A stretch of DNA of 64,000 nucleotides. Source: Fusibacter tunisiensis (GTDB taxonomy: Bacteria > Bacillota > Clostridia > Peptostreptococcales > Acidaminobacteraceae). Location: positions 170,233 through 234,232 of the forward strand of contig NZ_JAFBDT010000002.1 of the NCBI RefSeq assembly GCF_016908355.1, written 5' to 3'. The notes under the pieces were generated by a model. It had not been told where the DNA came from, made no database searches, and worked only from the letters and a program-made list of their open reading frames with translations. The position numbers and the translations under genes are program-made. Shown one piece after another: positions 43,566 to 55,556 of this stretch. Every line of letters begins with the position of its first letter. Position 1 is the stretch's first letter.

Positions 43566-45451
43566 TTTGTCGCCCTCCTTCTATAGTGTTCCAGATATAC
43601 CAAAAGAACAGATACATCAGCAGGGGAGACACCAGAAATTCTGGATGCCTGACCAATAGACTCTGGCCGAATTTCATTTAATTTCTGTCTCGCTTCAATT
43701 CGTAAACTCTCAATCTGTGAATAATCAATTGAGTCTGGTAATTTTTTAGACTCTAAAGATTTATATTTTTCCACTTGTTGAAGTTGCTTCTTAATATAGC
43801 CTTCATATTTAATCATCACCTCAACTTGCTTCATTACATCACGTGGTAAATTGTCAGGTCTTGTTAAGTCAATTGATTGAATGGCTTCATAAGACACTTC
43901 AGACCGCTTAAGAATTTCTGAAATTTTTGTACTTTGATTTACACGAGGTGTGCCACACTGATCAAGAATAGGATTTAATGCATCTAAAAACAAGTTGGTC
44001 GTCGTAACCCGGTCCATTTCTGCATCAATCAGCTTCATTTTAGTCAACATCTTCTGATACCTAACTTCTGTCACAAGACCAATTTCATACCCTTTCTGGG
44101 TCAATCTCAAATCTGCATTGTCCTGCCTTAGAAGCAATCTATATTCTGCTCTTGAAGTCATCATTCTATAAGGTTCATTTGTGCCCTTAGTCACAAGATC
44201 ATCAATCAAGACACCTATATAAGCTTCAGATCGGTCTAAAATAAAAGGCGGTTTGTTGCGAATTTTTAAAACGGCATTAATACCAGCAATAAGCCCCTGA
44301 GCAGCTGCCTCTTCATAGCCAGAAGACCCATTAAACTGCCCAGCAGAAAACAAGCCTTCAATATCTTGAAATTCCAAAGATAATTTTAAATGTAAAGGAT
44401 TGATACAATCGTATTCAATTGCATATGCTGGTCTCATAATTTCACAAGACTCCATACCTGGAATAGTTCTCATAAAATTAATTTGAACATCTTCTGCCAT
44501 ACTGGTACTCATACCCTGAACATACATCTCATTTGTGTCATATCCTTCGGGTTCAATGAAAAGTTGATGCCTATTTTTATCCTGAAAACGTTCAATTTTA
44601 GTTTCAATTGATGGACAATAGCGCGGGCCTGTACCTTCAATAGTTCCTGTATAAAGACCTGACTTATCCATATTCTGTATAATAATATCATGCGTAGTGG
44701 GGTTCGTATAAGATAACCAACACGGTAACTCTTTAAATTCAATGGTGTCATTCATAAAAGAAAAAGGCTCATAATCGGTGTCACCCCACTGAACTTCCAT
44801 CTTATCATAATTCAAGGTGCGTGAATCCACTCGAGCAGGGGTACCTGTTTTGAAGCGTCTTAAATCAATGTTCAAAGTCTTTAATTGAGTCACCAAATCA
44901 TAAGACCCTGCAAGACCATTAGGACCACTGTTTAAGATTGCATCTCCGATAAAAATTTTACTTCCCAAATAAGTTCCTGTTGCTAAAACCACAGTTTCAG
45001 CTTCAAAATAAGCGCCAGTAGAAGTTAAAACACCCTTTACCTGCCCATCTTTTACATCAATATCAACAACTTCAGCCTGTCTAACTTTGAGATTGTCCGT
45101 ATTTTCTAAAACTTTTTTCATCTCAACGTGATATTTATTTTTATCAGCCTGTGCTCTTAGGGAATGTACCGCAGGCCCTTTTGATCGGTTTAGCATCTTG
45201 CTTTGAACCAATGATTTGTCAATATTAAGACCCATTTCACCACCCAGTGCATCAATTTCACGCACCAAATGTCCTTTGCCCGTTCCACCTATGGAAGGAT
45301 TACAAGGCATCATCGCAATAGAATCCAAATTTATAGAAAGAATTAAAGTGTTGGCACCCATCCGTGCACTTGCCAAAGCAGCTTCACAACCCGCATGGCC
45401 TGCACCAACTACAATACAATCAAATTTTCCTGAATGATACATTCTTGCCAT
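43562..45451 (-). CDS. mnmG: tRNA uridine-5-carboxymethylaminomethyl modification enzyme MnmG
   Basis: A 629-aa FAD protein (GidA) that with MnmE modifies U34 of several tRNAs. FAD-binding [19 protein letters not shown] at the N-terminus, the family motif [21 protein letters not shown], and the later [11 protein letters not shown] and [16 protein letters not shown] segments. The ATG at 45451 is 7 bases after AGTAGG; a second ATG 3 codons later is possible. It follows mnmE by 7 bases. Confidence 0.97.
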   Translation of the reverse strand: MARMYHSGKFDCIVVGAGHAGCEAALASARMGANTLILSINLDSIAMMPCNPSIGGTGKGHLVREIDALGGEMGLNIDKSLVQSKMLNRSKGPAVHSLRAQADKNKYHVEMKKVLENTDNLKVRQAEVVDIDVKDGQVKGVLTSTGAYFEAETVVLATGTYLGSKIFIGDAILNSGPNGLAGSYDLVTQLKTLNIDLRRFKTGTPARVDSRTLNYDKMEVQWGDTDYEPFSFMNDTIEFKELPCWLSYTNPTTHDIIIQNMDKSGLYTGTIEGTGPRYCPSIETKIERFQDKNRHQLFIEPEGYDTNEMYVQGMSTSMAEDVQINFMRTIPGMESCEIMRPAYAIEYDCINPLHLKLSLEFQDIEGLFSAGQFNGSSGYEEAAAQGLIAGINAVLKIRNKPPFILDRSEAYIGVLIDDLVTKGTNEPYRMMTSRAEYRLLLRQDNADLRLTQKGYEIGLVTEVRYQKMLTKMKLIDAEMDRVTTTNLFLDALNPILDQCGTPRVNQSTKISEILKRSEVSYEAIQSIDLTRPDNLPRDVMKQVEVMIKYEGYIKKQLQQVEKYKSLESKKLPDSIDYSQIESLRIEARQKLNEIRPESIGQASRISGVSPADVSVLLVYLEHYRRRATK

Positions 45452-45458
45452 TTAAAGC

Positions 45459-46826
45459 CTACTTTCCTATACAAAAATTACTAAAAATATGATCCAATAA
45501 ATCATTTTCGACACTTTCACCTGTAATTTGCCCAAGATTAACGATTGCATTTTGAATATCAACTTCAATAAAATCGTAAGGCATTTTAGAGTTGGCAGCA
45601 CCGAGGGCATCTTTTACATTTTGATGCGCTGTTTTCAGCAAATGAATATGCCGCGTATTGGAAACAGTTTCATTTTGATTAATCTCCAAATCATGGTCCA
45701 ATAATATATCTGAAATTGCTTTTTCAACAAGATCAATCCCAATTTCTTTCTCCATAGAAGTCTTTAGAATCAACTTATCATTTAAATGCATATTAATGAG
45801 AGACTCATCAATTCTAATTTCAAGATCTGTTTTATTGATGATAACAATAGCATGTTTATTTTTGACATGTTCCATAATGTCCAAATCTTCATCTGTTAAA
45901 GGTTCAGAAGCGTTTAAAACAAAAATGATAAGGTCTGCTTCATTAAAATATGACTTTGATTTTTCAACACCAATCTTTTCGACAACATCCTCTGTTGACC
46001 GAATACCTGCTGTATCAATTAGTTTAATGGGTATGCCACCAACATTCATATATTCTTCAATCACATCTCTTGTTGTACCCGGTACATCTGTAACAATTGC
46101 ACGTGAATCTTTTAAAAGCGCATTCATTAAGCTAGATTTTCCAACATTGGGCTTACCAACAATTACAGTTTTTAAACCTTCGCGAATTATTTTACCATTA
46201 TTTGCAGATTTCAACAATTTATCTATTTGCTTTTCGAGATCCTCAAGTTGATCGACAATTTCTGGGTAAGTTACATCTTCTATATCTTCTTCTGGATAAT
46301 CAATGCCAACTTCAATATGGCCCATTAAAGTCATAAGACCGTCTCTCATACCTCTGACACGTCTTGACAAATGACCTTCAAGCTGGTTCATAGCCAAATC
46401 ATATCCCCGTTTGGTTTTTGATCCAATTAAATCCATTACGGATTCAGCTTGAGCAAGGTCAATACGTCCATTTAAAAAAGCCCTTTTTGTAAACTCTCCC
46501 TTTTCGGCAAGTCTTGCCCCTTTATCAAGTAGGAGACTTAAAATAGATCTCATTGGGACCAATCCACCGTGACAATTAATTTCGACAACATCTTCTTTCG
46601 TATATGTGCGCGGTTTATACATTTTTACAGCTAAAACTTCATCGACAATTGTATCCTCATCCATGATTTGCCCATATACCATTTGCTTATCTTCAAAGGT
46701 ACCATTTCCAATTTTCTTAAAAACCCGATCTAGAATTTGAAAAGATTCGGGACCACTCATTCTTATAATGCCTATGGCGCCTTCACCAATAGGGGTTGAA
46801 ATTGCCACAATGGTATCAAATTCCAT
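45459..46826 (-). CDS. mnmE: tRNA modification GTPase MnmE
   Basis: A 455-aa GTPase (TrmE). The N-terminal folate-binding domain includes INCHGGLVPMRSIL. The G domain has GKPNVGKSSLMNAL, DVPGTTRDVIEEYM, DTAGIR and NKTDLE, and the C-terminus is the signature FCIGK with its catalytic Cys. The ATG at 46826 follows AAAGGAG. Confidence 0.98.
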   Translation of the reverse strand: MEFDTIVAISTPIGEGAIGIIRMSGPESFQILDRVFKKIGNGTFEDKQMVYGQIMDEDTIVDEVLAVKMYKPRTYTKEDVVEINCHGGLVPMRSILSLLLDKGARLAEKGEFTKRAFLNGRIDLAQAESVMDLIGSKTKRGYDLAMNQLEGHLSRRVRGMRDGLMTLMGHIEVGIDYPEEDIEDVTYPEIVDQLEDLEKQIDKLLKSANNGKIIREGLKTVIVGKPNVGKSSLMNALLKDSRAIVTDVPGTTRDVIEEYMNVGGIPIKLIDTAGIRSTEDVVEKIGVEKSKSYFNEADLIIFVLNASEPLTDEDLDIMEHVKNKHAIVIINKTDLEIRIDESLINMHLNDKLILKTSMEKEIGIDLVEKAISDILLDHDLEINQNETVSNTRHIHLLKTAHQNVKDALGAANSKMPYDFIEVDIQNAIVNLGQITGESVENDLLDHIFSNFCIGK

Positions 46827-46839
46827 GACAAACTCCTTT

Positions 46840-46876
46840 AAATTAAAATATAACCCAGCACGAAACTGGGTTATAA
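46840..46876 (-). terminator. terminator after the jag gene
   Basis: Minus-strand 10-bp perfect stem TATAACCCAG / CTGGGTTATA with a 7-base loop, then TTTTAATTT; four bases after the jag stop. Confidence 0.85.
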
Positions 46877-46879
46877 GGA

Positions 46880-47515
46880 TTAGTTGGCTTTATTTTTCTT
46901 AAAGTCAAAATAAATGACTACTTTTCGATAAGGCTCATCACCTTCAGACTTTGTGCTTACATATGGATTGTTTTGTAAAGCTGAATGAATGATGCGTCTT
47001 TCATAAGGATTCATTGGCTCTAAAATCACATTTTTTCTTGATTTTTTTACCTTGAAAGCCAAACGATCTGCTAAGTTTTCCAATGTTTCCTTACGCTTCA
47101 TTCGGTAATTTTCTGTATCGAGTACAACTCTAATGTAATCGTCATGGTCCTTATTGACAACCAAACTAATTAAATACTGAATGGCATCTAATGTTTGGCC
47201 ACGCTTTCCAATTAGAATTGCCATATCATCACCAATCATATTAATATTTAAAACGTCATTTTCGAGTTTAATTTCAAGTTCTGCTTGAATATTCATTTCT
47301 TTCAAAATACTTTCAATAAAGTGTCTTGCAACATCCTGTGTTGTATTTTTTTTAAACACTTTAATAAGACAATCCTTAGCGCCAAATCCTAAAAATCCCT
47401 TATTGCCTTCATCAATTACTTCGTAGTCAACCTCTTCACGTGAGGCTTCTAAATCAATGAGAGCCAACCTTAATGCTTCTTCTACACTTTTTCCTGATTT
47501 TTCAACAAATTTCAT
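46880..47515 (-). CDS. jag: Jag/KhpB RNA-binding protein (SpoIIIJ-associated)
   Basis: A 211-aa protein with a Jag_N domain (VEKSGKSVEEALRLALIDLEASREEVDYEVIDEGNKGFLGFGAK), a KH domain (AILIGKRGQTLDAIQYL) and an R3H domain (PMNPYERRIIHSALQ). It binds RNA, probably with KhpA, and affects cell-envelope growth. The yidC stop and the jag start share one base (TAATG). Confidence 0.96.
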   Translation of the reverse strand: MKFVEKSGKSVEEALRLALIDLEASREEVDYEVIDEGNKGFLGFGAKDCLIKVFKKNTTQDVARHFIESILKEMNIQAELEIKLENDVLNINMIGDDMAILIGKRGQTLDAIQYLISLVVNKDHDDYIRVVLDTENYRMKRKETLENLADRLAFKVKKSRKNVILEPMNPYERRIIHSALQNNPYVSTKSEGDEPYRKVVIYFDFKKNKAN

Positions 47516-48234
47516 TATACGTTTTCCCCCTTAACTGGTCGCTTCATATAATACTGTTGTCCAATTTGGAAGATACTACCTACTGTCCAATACAAAATCA
47601 AACCTGCTGATAGGGACGTTCCCCAAAATAAAATCATCAACGGGAAAATGGTTTGCATCATTTTTAATGAATTGTTTTGCGTTGCTGCTGCACCTTGAGC
47701 TGCATTCATAGATGACATTTGAAAATAAGTCAAAACGGCAGATAAAATTGGCATTAATCCAGGCATTTTCATCAGCCACGCAGGCCCACTGGAAAAAATA
47801 TTACTCATTAAATCTGGTTGAGATAAATTCTTCATCCATAAAAATGTTTGATGCGTAGCTGTTTCAAGTAATTCCGGATTGTTTGCAAATACATAAGTTG
47901 CAGGTTCTCTCAACGCCGTAAACAAACCGATTATAATTGGAAACTGAATCAACAAAGGTAAGCATCCACTTAATGGATTATAATTATGCTCTTTATAAAG
48001 CTCGAGCATTTTTTGACTTTGAACTTCTTTATTATCTTTATATTTTTCTTGAATCTCCTGCATTTTCGGCTGAATTGCAGCCATTTCTTTTGAAGACCTT
48101 AATTGTTTAATCGTAAATGGCATTAATATCAACTTAGTCAACAAAGTAAATATAATAATTGCAACCCCATAATCTTTAACAAGCCCGTAAATTAACCCCA
48201 ATAAATAGCCAAAAACATCTGCAAAAATAGACAA
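47515..48234 (-). CDS. yidC: membrane protein insertase YidC/OxaA (SpoIIIJ type)
   Basis: A 239-aa five-span insertase with the short monoderm layout. KDYGVAIIIFTLLTKLILMPFTIKQLRSSKEM contains the conserved Arg in the hydrophilic groove, followed by IQPKMQEIQEKYKDNKE and NPLSGCLPLLIQFPIIIGLF. There is no clear lipoprotein signal Cys. The TTG at 48234 is chosen because AGGAGG precedes it; an ATG between the two is out of frame. Confidence 0.95.
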   Translation of the reverse strand: MSIFADVFGYLLGLIYGLVKDYGVAIIIFTLLTKLILMPFTIKQLRSSKEMAAIQPKMQEIQEKYKDNKEVQSQKMLELYKEHNYNPLSGCLPLLIQFPIIIGLFTALREPATYVFANNPELLETATHQTFLWMKNLSQPDLMSNIFSSGPAWLMKMPGLMPILSAVLTYFQMSSMNAAQGAAATQNNSLKMMQTIFPLMILFWGTSLSAGLILYWTVGSIFQIGQQYYMKRPVKGENV

Positions 48235-48253
48235 TTCATTTTCCTCCTGAATT

Positions 48254-48463
48254 TTATTCTAATGGATCGTATCCGCCTGGATTAAATGGATGACATTTTG
48301 AAATTCGCTTAACACTCATCCATCCACCTTTAAGCGCGCCATATTTTTCAATCGCCTGCATAGAATACATGGAACATGTTGGTTGAAATCGACAATGACT
48401 TCCCAATAGTGGTGATAAAAACTTACGATATAATTTTATCACAAAAATCAAAAAATACTTCAT
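48254..48463 (-). CDS. yidD: membrane protein insertion efficiency factor YidD
   Basis: A 69-aa small protein: [38 protein letters not shown] is a full match to the YidD pattern, including its conserved Cys residues and [10 protein letters not shown] at the end. The ATG at 48463 is chosen by similarity; a TTG at 48481 in the same frame is an alternative. It lies between rnpA and yidC as usual. Confidence 0.95.
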   Translation of the reverse strand: MKYFLIFVIKLYRKFLSPLLGSHCRFQPTCSMYSMQAIEKYGALKGGWMSVKRISKCHPFNPGGYDPLE

Positions 48464-48485
48464 ATAATCACATACTTTCAAAAAA

Positions 48486-48809
48486 TCAAATACCAGCTTT
48501 TTTTTGCAAGTACCTGAATGATTTTTTTATATCCAGATAAGAAGCCTCTGAGGCACGTACACGTGCAATAATAACAATATCATATTGACCATTCGATTTG
48601 TAATGGTGTCTAAAGACTTCTTTTATACGACGACGTACTTTATTTCGAACAACACTCTTTCCGACTTTTTTACTTATGGACAATCCCAAACGAGAGTAGC
48701 CCAAATTATTTGGGTACACATACATCACCAAATGACGATCTGCATAAGACTTGCCTTTTCTATAGACTTTAGAAAAATCTATTGTCTTTTTTATGCTTTC
48801 GTAAGTCAT
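48486..48809 (-). CDS. rnpA: ribonuclease P protein component
   Basis: About 107 aa. The basic RNA-binding motif [31 protein letters not shown] and the N-terminal [23 protein letters not shown] are typical of RnpA, which helps the catalytic RNA mature tRNAs. The ATG at 48809 follows AGGAGGTCAC; the frame is open further upstream, but that would run into the hairpin after rpmH. Confidence 0.97.
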   Translation of the reverse strand: MTYESIKKTIDFSKVYRKGKSYADRHLVMYVYPNNLGYSRLGLSISKKVGKSVVRNKVRRRIKEVFRHHYKSNGQYDIVIIARVRASEASYLDIKKSFRYLQKKAGI

Positions 48810-48837
48810 GTGACCTCCTGAAGAACCCTGCTTACAA

Positions 48838-48866
48838 AAAAAGACCACTGACTGCGGTCTTTTTGT
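48838..48866 (-). terminator. hairpin between rpmH and rnpA
   Basis: Minus strand AAAAAGACC, a 9-base loop with partial extra pairing, GGTCTTTTTTT. Probably a partial terminator that lowers rnpA expression relative to rpmH. Confidence 0.65.
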
Positions 48867-48869
48867 ACA

Positions 48870-49004
48870 CTAAGCAGATAACTTCTTTCTACCTTTTCTT
48901 CTTCTTGATTTAAGAACATTTCTGCCTGAACTCGACTTCATTCTCTTACGAAAACCGTGTTCTACTTTTCTTTGTCTCTTTTTTGGTTGATAAGTTCTTT
49001 TCAT
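48870..49004 (-). CDS. rpmH: 50S ribosomal protein L34 (bL34)
   Basis: A 44-aa very basic protein, [19 protein letters not shown] at the start and [11 protein letters not shown] at the end, a standard bL34. The ATG at 49004 follows AAGGAGGTGCTGAA. It is the last leftward gene before oriC, directly behind a consensus promoter. Confidence 0.98.
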   Translation of the reverse strand: MKRTYQPKKRQRKVEHGFRKRMKSSSGRNVLKSRRRKGRKKLSA

Positions 49005-49594
49005 TTCAGCACCTCCTTACGCCTGTCAAAAAATAAAAAAATATATATGAACTTTATTTTTCACATAACTCCGCTAAAACATTATAACTTCTAATATCCA
49101 TTGTGTCAAGCATTTAGAATGTATTGAAGAAACAGTAACATTTTTTTAAAACAGTCTATATATAGTAGTTACCCACACGCATATTATCAAAATGTGTACA
49201 ATTAAGACAAATTATCCACAAATTTTTATAAATTCAAGTTGTTATTTTTTTTCCACAGAACTTATGATTTTTTATTCATTCATTTTTTTGTGGATAAGTT
49301 TGAAAACTGTCTCGAAATTTGTTAAAATAATTTGAACGCACATAATCCAGAATTTAAAAATCTATATTTTGTGGATAAGTATGATTTGTTGATTATTTAT
49401 CATTTTTTTTTGACTTTTTGAGCATTTCATTGTGAGTAATGTTGATAAAACGACCTATATTCTGTTGATAACTCAAATAAACATATTTTTATCCACATTT
49501 TTATGAACTAGATTTTCAACCAATATTATACCTAATTTTATCAACAATACCAACAGTTTGTTGTGGGTAAATACAATTATCAGGAGGATAAACT
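49005..49594. other. oriC: replication origin region (oriC, part upstream of dnaA)
   Basis: A very AT-rich 590-base gene-free region between rpmH and dnaA. Candidate DnaA boxes: TTATCCACA at 49212-49220 and 49489-49497 (plus); the same in reverse at 49289-49297 and 49370-49378; near matches TTACCCACA at 49169-49177, TTTTCCACA at 49249-49257 and TTACCCACA in reverse at 49562-49570. T-rich tracts and several GTTGATAA sequences lie between. Gene direction switches here from minus to plus, as expected for an origin. Confidence 0.92.
49081..49109 (-). promoter_or_regulatory. consensus promoter of rpmH
   Basis: Minus strand TTGACA (49104-49109), 17-base spacer, TATAAT (49081-49086): a perfect match to the sigma-A consensus in both hexamers. 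Start near 49074. Confidence 0.9.
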
Positions 49595-50926
49595 ATGGAC
49601 AACCAGTTGACAGCCATCTGGGATGAGGCACGCGATATTATGCGCAACGAACTTATGACAGTAAGTTTTAGCACGTGGATTGAGACAATAGACCCAATTG
49701 CAATTGAAGGAAACACGCTTATTTTACAAACAACAGGTAATTTAAACAGAAATGTGCTTGAAAACAGATACAACGATCTTATTAAAAATACAATCAAGCA
49801 TGTAACCGATCAAGAATTTATCATTAAATACATTATTCCTGAAGAAAATTCAATTCAACAAAAAAAGCAAAATGAAGCACAAATGGGGGATTTTTTTGAA
49901 AATACAAATCTAAATCCAAGATATGTTTTCGAAGAATTCGTAGTTGGTAACAGCAACAGATTTGCACACGCAGCATCATTAGCCGTTTCAGAAGCACCTG
50001 CAAAAGCATATAACCCTTTGTTTATTTATGGTGGGGTAGGTCTTGGAAAAACGCACTTGATGCATGCGATAGGCCATTATATTCTCTCACAAAACAAGAA
50101 TTCTAAAGTGTTCTATGTTTCAAGTGAAAAATTTACAAATGAGCTGATTAATTCAATTAAAGATGATAAAAATGAAGAGTTTAGAAACAAATATAGAACG
50201 GTAGATGTCCTATTAGTAGACGATATACAATTTATTGCAGGAAAAGAAAGAACACAAGAAGAGTTTTTCCATACATTTAATGCGCTATACGAAGCCAATA
50301 AACAAATTATTGTTTCTTCAGATAGGCCTCCAAAAGAAATTCCAACACTTGAAGATCGACTAAGATCAAGATTTGAAATGGGTTTAATTACAGATATACA
50401 GGCACCAGATTTTGAAACCCGTATTGCTATTTTAAGAAAAAAATCAGAACGGGATAAAGTTGATATTCCAAGCGAAGTCTTTGAATTCATTGCAACAAAA
50501 ATTAAATCAAATATAAGAGAACTTGAGGGTGCCTTAAATCGTGTGGTAGCCTATGCAACCCTAACTAAAAAAGAAGTTGATATTACATTGGTTAATGAAG
50601 CTTTAAAAGATATTTTTTCTTCAGCACAAGCTAGAAAAGTTGATGTAACCTTAATAAAACTTACGGTTGCTGAGTATTTCAATATGAAGGTAGATGAATT
50701 TGATTCAAAAAAGAGAACGCGTCAAATTGCATACCCAAGACAAATTGCAATGTACCTATCGAGAGAACTCACAGACCTATCTTTACCTAAAATAGGTGAA
50801 GAATTCGGCGGAAGAGATCATACAACTGTCATTCATGCCTGTGAAAAGATTAATAACGAAATTAAATCCGATTATGAAATGAAAAATAAAATAGACAATA
50901 TTATTAAAGAAATAAAAGGGGAATAA
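49595..50926 (+). CDS. dnaA: chromosomal replication initiator protein DnaA
   Basis: A 443-aa AAA+ initiator. Domain I (about 1-85), a short linker, then the ATPase domain with Walker [12 protein letters not shown] (about 145-155) and Walker [12 protein letters not shown], and the C-terminal DNA-binding HTH with the signature [15 protein letters not shown] (about 408-422) that reads DnaA boxes. The ATG at 49595 follows AGGAGG. A DnaA box lies 25 bases upstream, suggesting autoregulation. Confidence 0.99.
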   Translation: MDNQLTAIWDEARDIMRNELMTVSFSTWIETIDPIAIEGNTLILQTTGNLNRNVLENRYNDLIKNTIKHVTDQEFIIKYIIPEENSIQQKKQNEAQMGDFFENTNLNPRYVFEEFVVGNSNRFAHAASLAVSEAPAKAYNPLFIYGGVGLGKTHLMHAIGHYILSQNKNSKVFYVSSEKFTNELINSIKDDKNEEFRNKYRTVDVLLVDDIQFIAGKERTQEEFFHTFNALYEANKQIIVSSDRPPKEIPTLEDRLRSRFEMGLITDIQAPDFETRIAILRKKSERDKVDIPSEVFEFIATKIKSNIRELEGALNRVVAYATLTKKEVDITLVNEALKDIFSSAQARKVDVTLIKLTVAEYFNMKVDEFDSKKRTRQIAYPRQIAMYLSRELTDLSLPKIGEEFGGRDHTTVIHACEKINNEIKSDYEMKNKIDNIIKEIKGE

Positions 50927-51148
50927 TAACTGTTTGTATGTGGAACATTTAGATGTGGATAATCTATACTTTTTTTAAAATTTACGCACTGTTGATAAGA
51001 CTTGTTTTCAAGAAAAGTTTTCAACAAGTAAAAAAAAGCCACATGCTTCTCATTACAAAAGGTTTCTCTGTTTTCCACAAATCAACAGGCCCTACTACTA
51101 TTACTATACCTTTTTTATATATTTTTATTTATTTTAAGGAGGCATCAC
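50927..51148. other. dnaA-dnaN intergenic region with DnaA boxes
   Basis: A 222-base gap containing a perfect reverse DnaA box at 50954-50962 and a near match TTTTCCACA at 51071-51079, plus GTTGATAA and T-rich tracts. It could be the second half of a bipartite origin (the duplex-unwinding side) as in Bacillus. Confidence 0.75.
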
Positions 51149-52255
51149 ATGAAATTCAAATGTCAACAAAATGAACTTTCCACCGCAATCAATCTCGTCA
51201 CTAAAGCAATTTCGTCTAAATCAACTTTACCTATTTTATCTGGTATTTATTTAGAAACTAAAAATAACAAACTCAGATTAATTGGGAATGATCTTAATTT
51301 AAGCATTGAAACGTTTATTGAAGCAAATGTTGAAATAGAAGGTAGTATTGTAATTCCAGCGCGTTTATTTTCAGAATTAATTCGCAAACTGCCAAACGCT
51401 GAAATTGAATTTGAAATTACATCTACAAATGGTGTGAGCATTAAATGTATGGACTCAAATTACAAATTAGTTGGTCTTCCTGGAAATGAATATCCAGAAC
51501 TCCCAATTATTGAAGATAAAAATTCCTTTTTAATGGATCGGGATTTATTTAGCAATATGATTCGTCAAACACATTTTGCGATTTCACAAGATGAAGCAAG
51601 ACCTGTTCTTACAGGCGCTTTATTAGAAATTGACAAAGAACGTTTTAATATGGTTGCAATAGATGGTTTTAGAATGGCGATAAAAAAAGCAATTGTAAAA
51701 ACTGATTTAAGTCGAAAAGCAGTTGTACCAGGTCGTACTTTAAGTGAAATTGGCAAAATAATTTCTCAAATGGATGAAAAAGGTGACTTGAGAATTTCTT
51801 TTGATGAAAACCAAGTTTTGTTTAGTTTTGCTTCCTTAAAAGTATACTCGAGATTACTTGCAGGCGAATTTATCAACTATAATCAAATCCTACCTTCTGA
51901 ATTTAAATCCAATGCAAGACTAGATACAGATGAATTTCTTACTGCCATAGATCGATCTTTTTTAATGGCTAGAGAAAATAAAAATATTGCTGTCAAATTA
52001 GAAGTTAAAGATGATTATATTATGATTTCTTCCAACTCTGAAATGGGAAGTTCAGCTGAAAAAGTTTCCATTAAATTGGAGGGACCAGATCTTGATATTG
52101 GTTTTAATCCTAAATATTTAATGGATGCTTTAAAAGTAATTGACAGTGAGCACATTAAGATTGAATTTATTAATAATGTAAGTCCATGTGTTATTACGCC
52201 AGAAGATTCAGATACCTATATATATTTGGTATTACCTTGTAGAATTTCGAAATGA
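51149..52255 (+). CDS. dnaN: DNA polymerase III beta subunit (sliding clamp)
   Basis: A 368-aa clamp with three repeated clamp folds; the C-terminal residues YLVLPCRIS match the usual VMPMRL-type end. MKFKCQQNELSTAINLVTKAISSKSTLPILSGIYLE is the standard N-terminus. The ATG at 51149 follows AAGGAGG. Confidence 0.98.
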   Translation: MKFKCQQNELSTAINLVTKAISSKSTLPILSGIYLETKNNKLRLIGNDLNLSIETFIEANVEIEGSIVIPARLFSELIRKLPNAEIEFEITSTNGVSIKCMDSNYKLVGLPGNEYPELPIIEDKNSFLMDRDLFSNMIRQTHFAISQDEARPVLTGALLEIDKERFNMVAIDGFRMAIKKAIVKTDLSRKAVVPGRTLSEIGKIISQMDEKGDLRISFDENQVLFSFASLKVYSRLLAGEFINYNQILPSEFKSNARLDTDEFLTAIDRSFLMARENKNIAVKLEVKDDYIMISSNSEMGSSAEKVSIKLEGPDLDIGFNPKYLMDALKVIDSEHIKIEFINNVSPCVITPEDSDTYIYLVLPCRISK

Positions 52256-52262
52256 GGCATAT

Positions 52263-52508
52263 ATGAAAAAAATTGAAATTTCAACAGAATTTATTAAGTT
52301 AGATCAACTTTTAAAATTTGCCGACATTATAGATTCCGGCGGTATTGCAAAAATGATTATTTCAGAAGGATTGGTTTCTGTAAATGGTGAGGTCTGTTTA
52401 CAGCGTGGTAAAAAAGTAAAGCCAGGCGATTTAGTAGATGTGATTGTACCATATGAAGACGATACTGAAGCTGTTTTTTCTTTGAAAATCGTCTCAAAGG
52501 AGTCGTAG
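52263..52508 (+). CDS. yaaA: S4-domain RNA-binding protein YaaA
   Basis: An 81-aa S4-like protein: STEFIKLDQLLKFADIIDSGGIAKMIISEGLVSVNGEVCLQRGKKVKPGDLV. It always sits between dnaN and recF in Firmicutes and has been linked to ribosome assembly. The ATG at 52263 is preceded by GAGG; the frame is open into dnaN, but that would add unrelated residues. Confidence 0.94.
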   Translation: MKKIEISTEFIKLDQLLKFADIIDSGGIAKMIISEGLVSVNGEVCLQRGKKVKPGDLVDVIVPYEDDTEAVFSLKIVSKES

Positions 52509-52509
52509 G

Positions 52510-55544
<3,035 letters not shown>

Positions 55545-55556
55545 GAGGACGATGCG

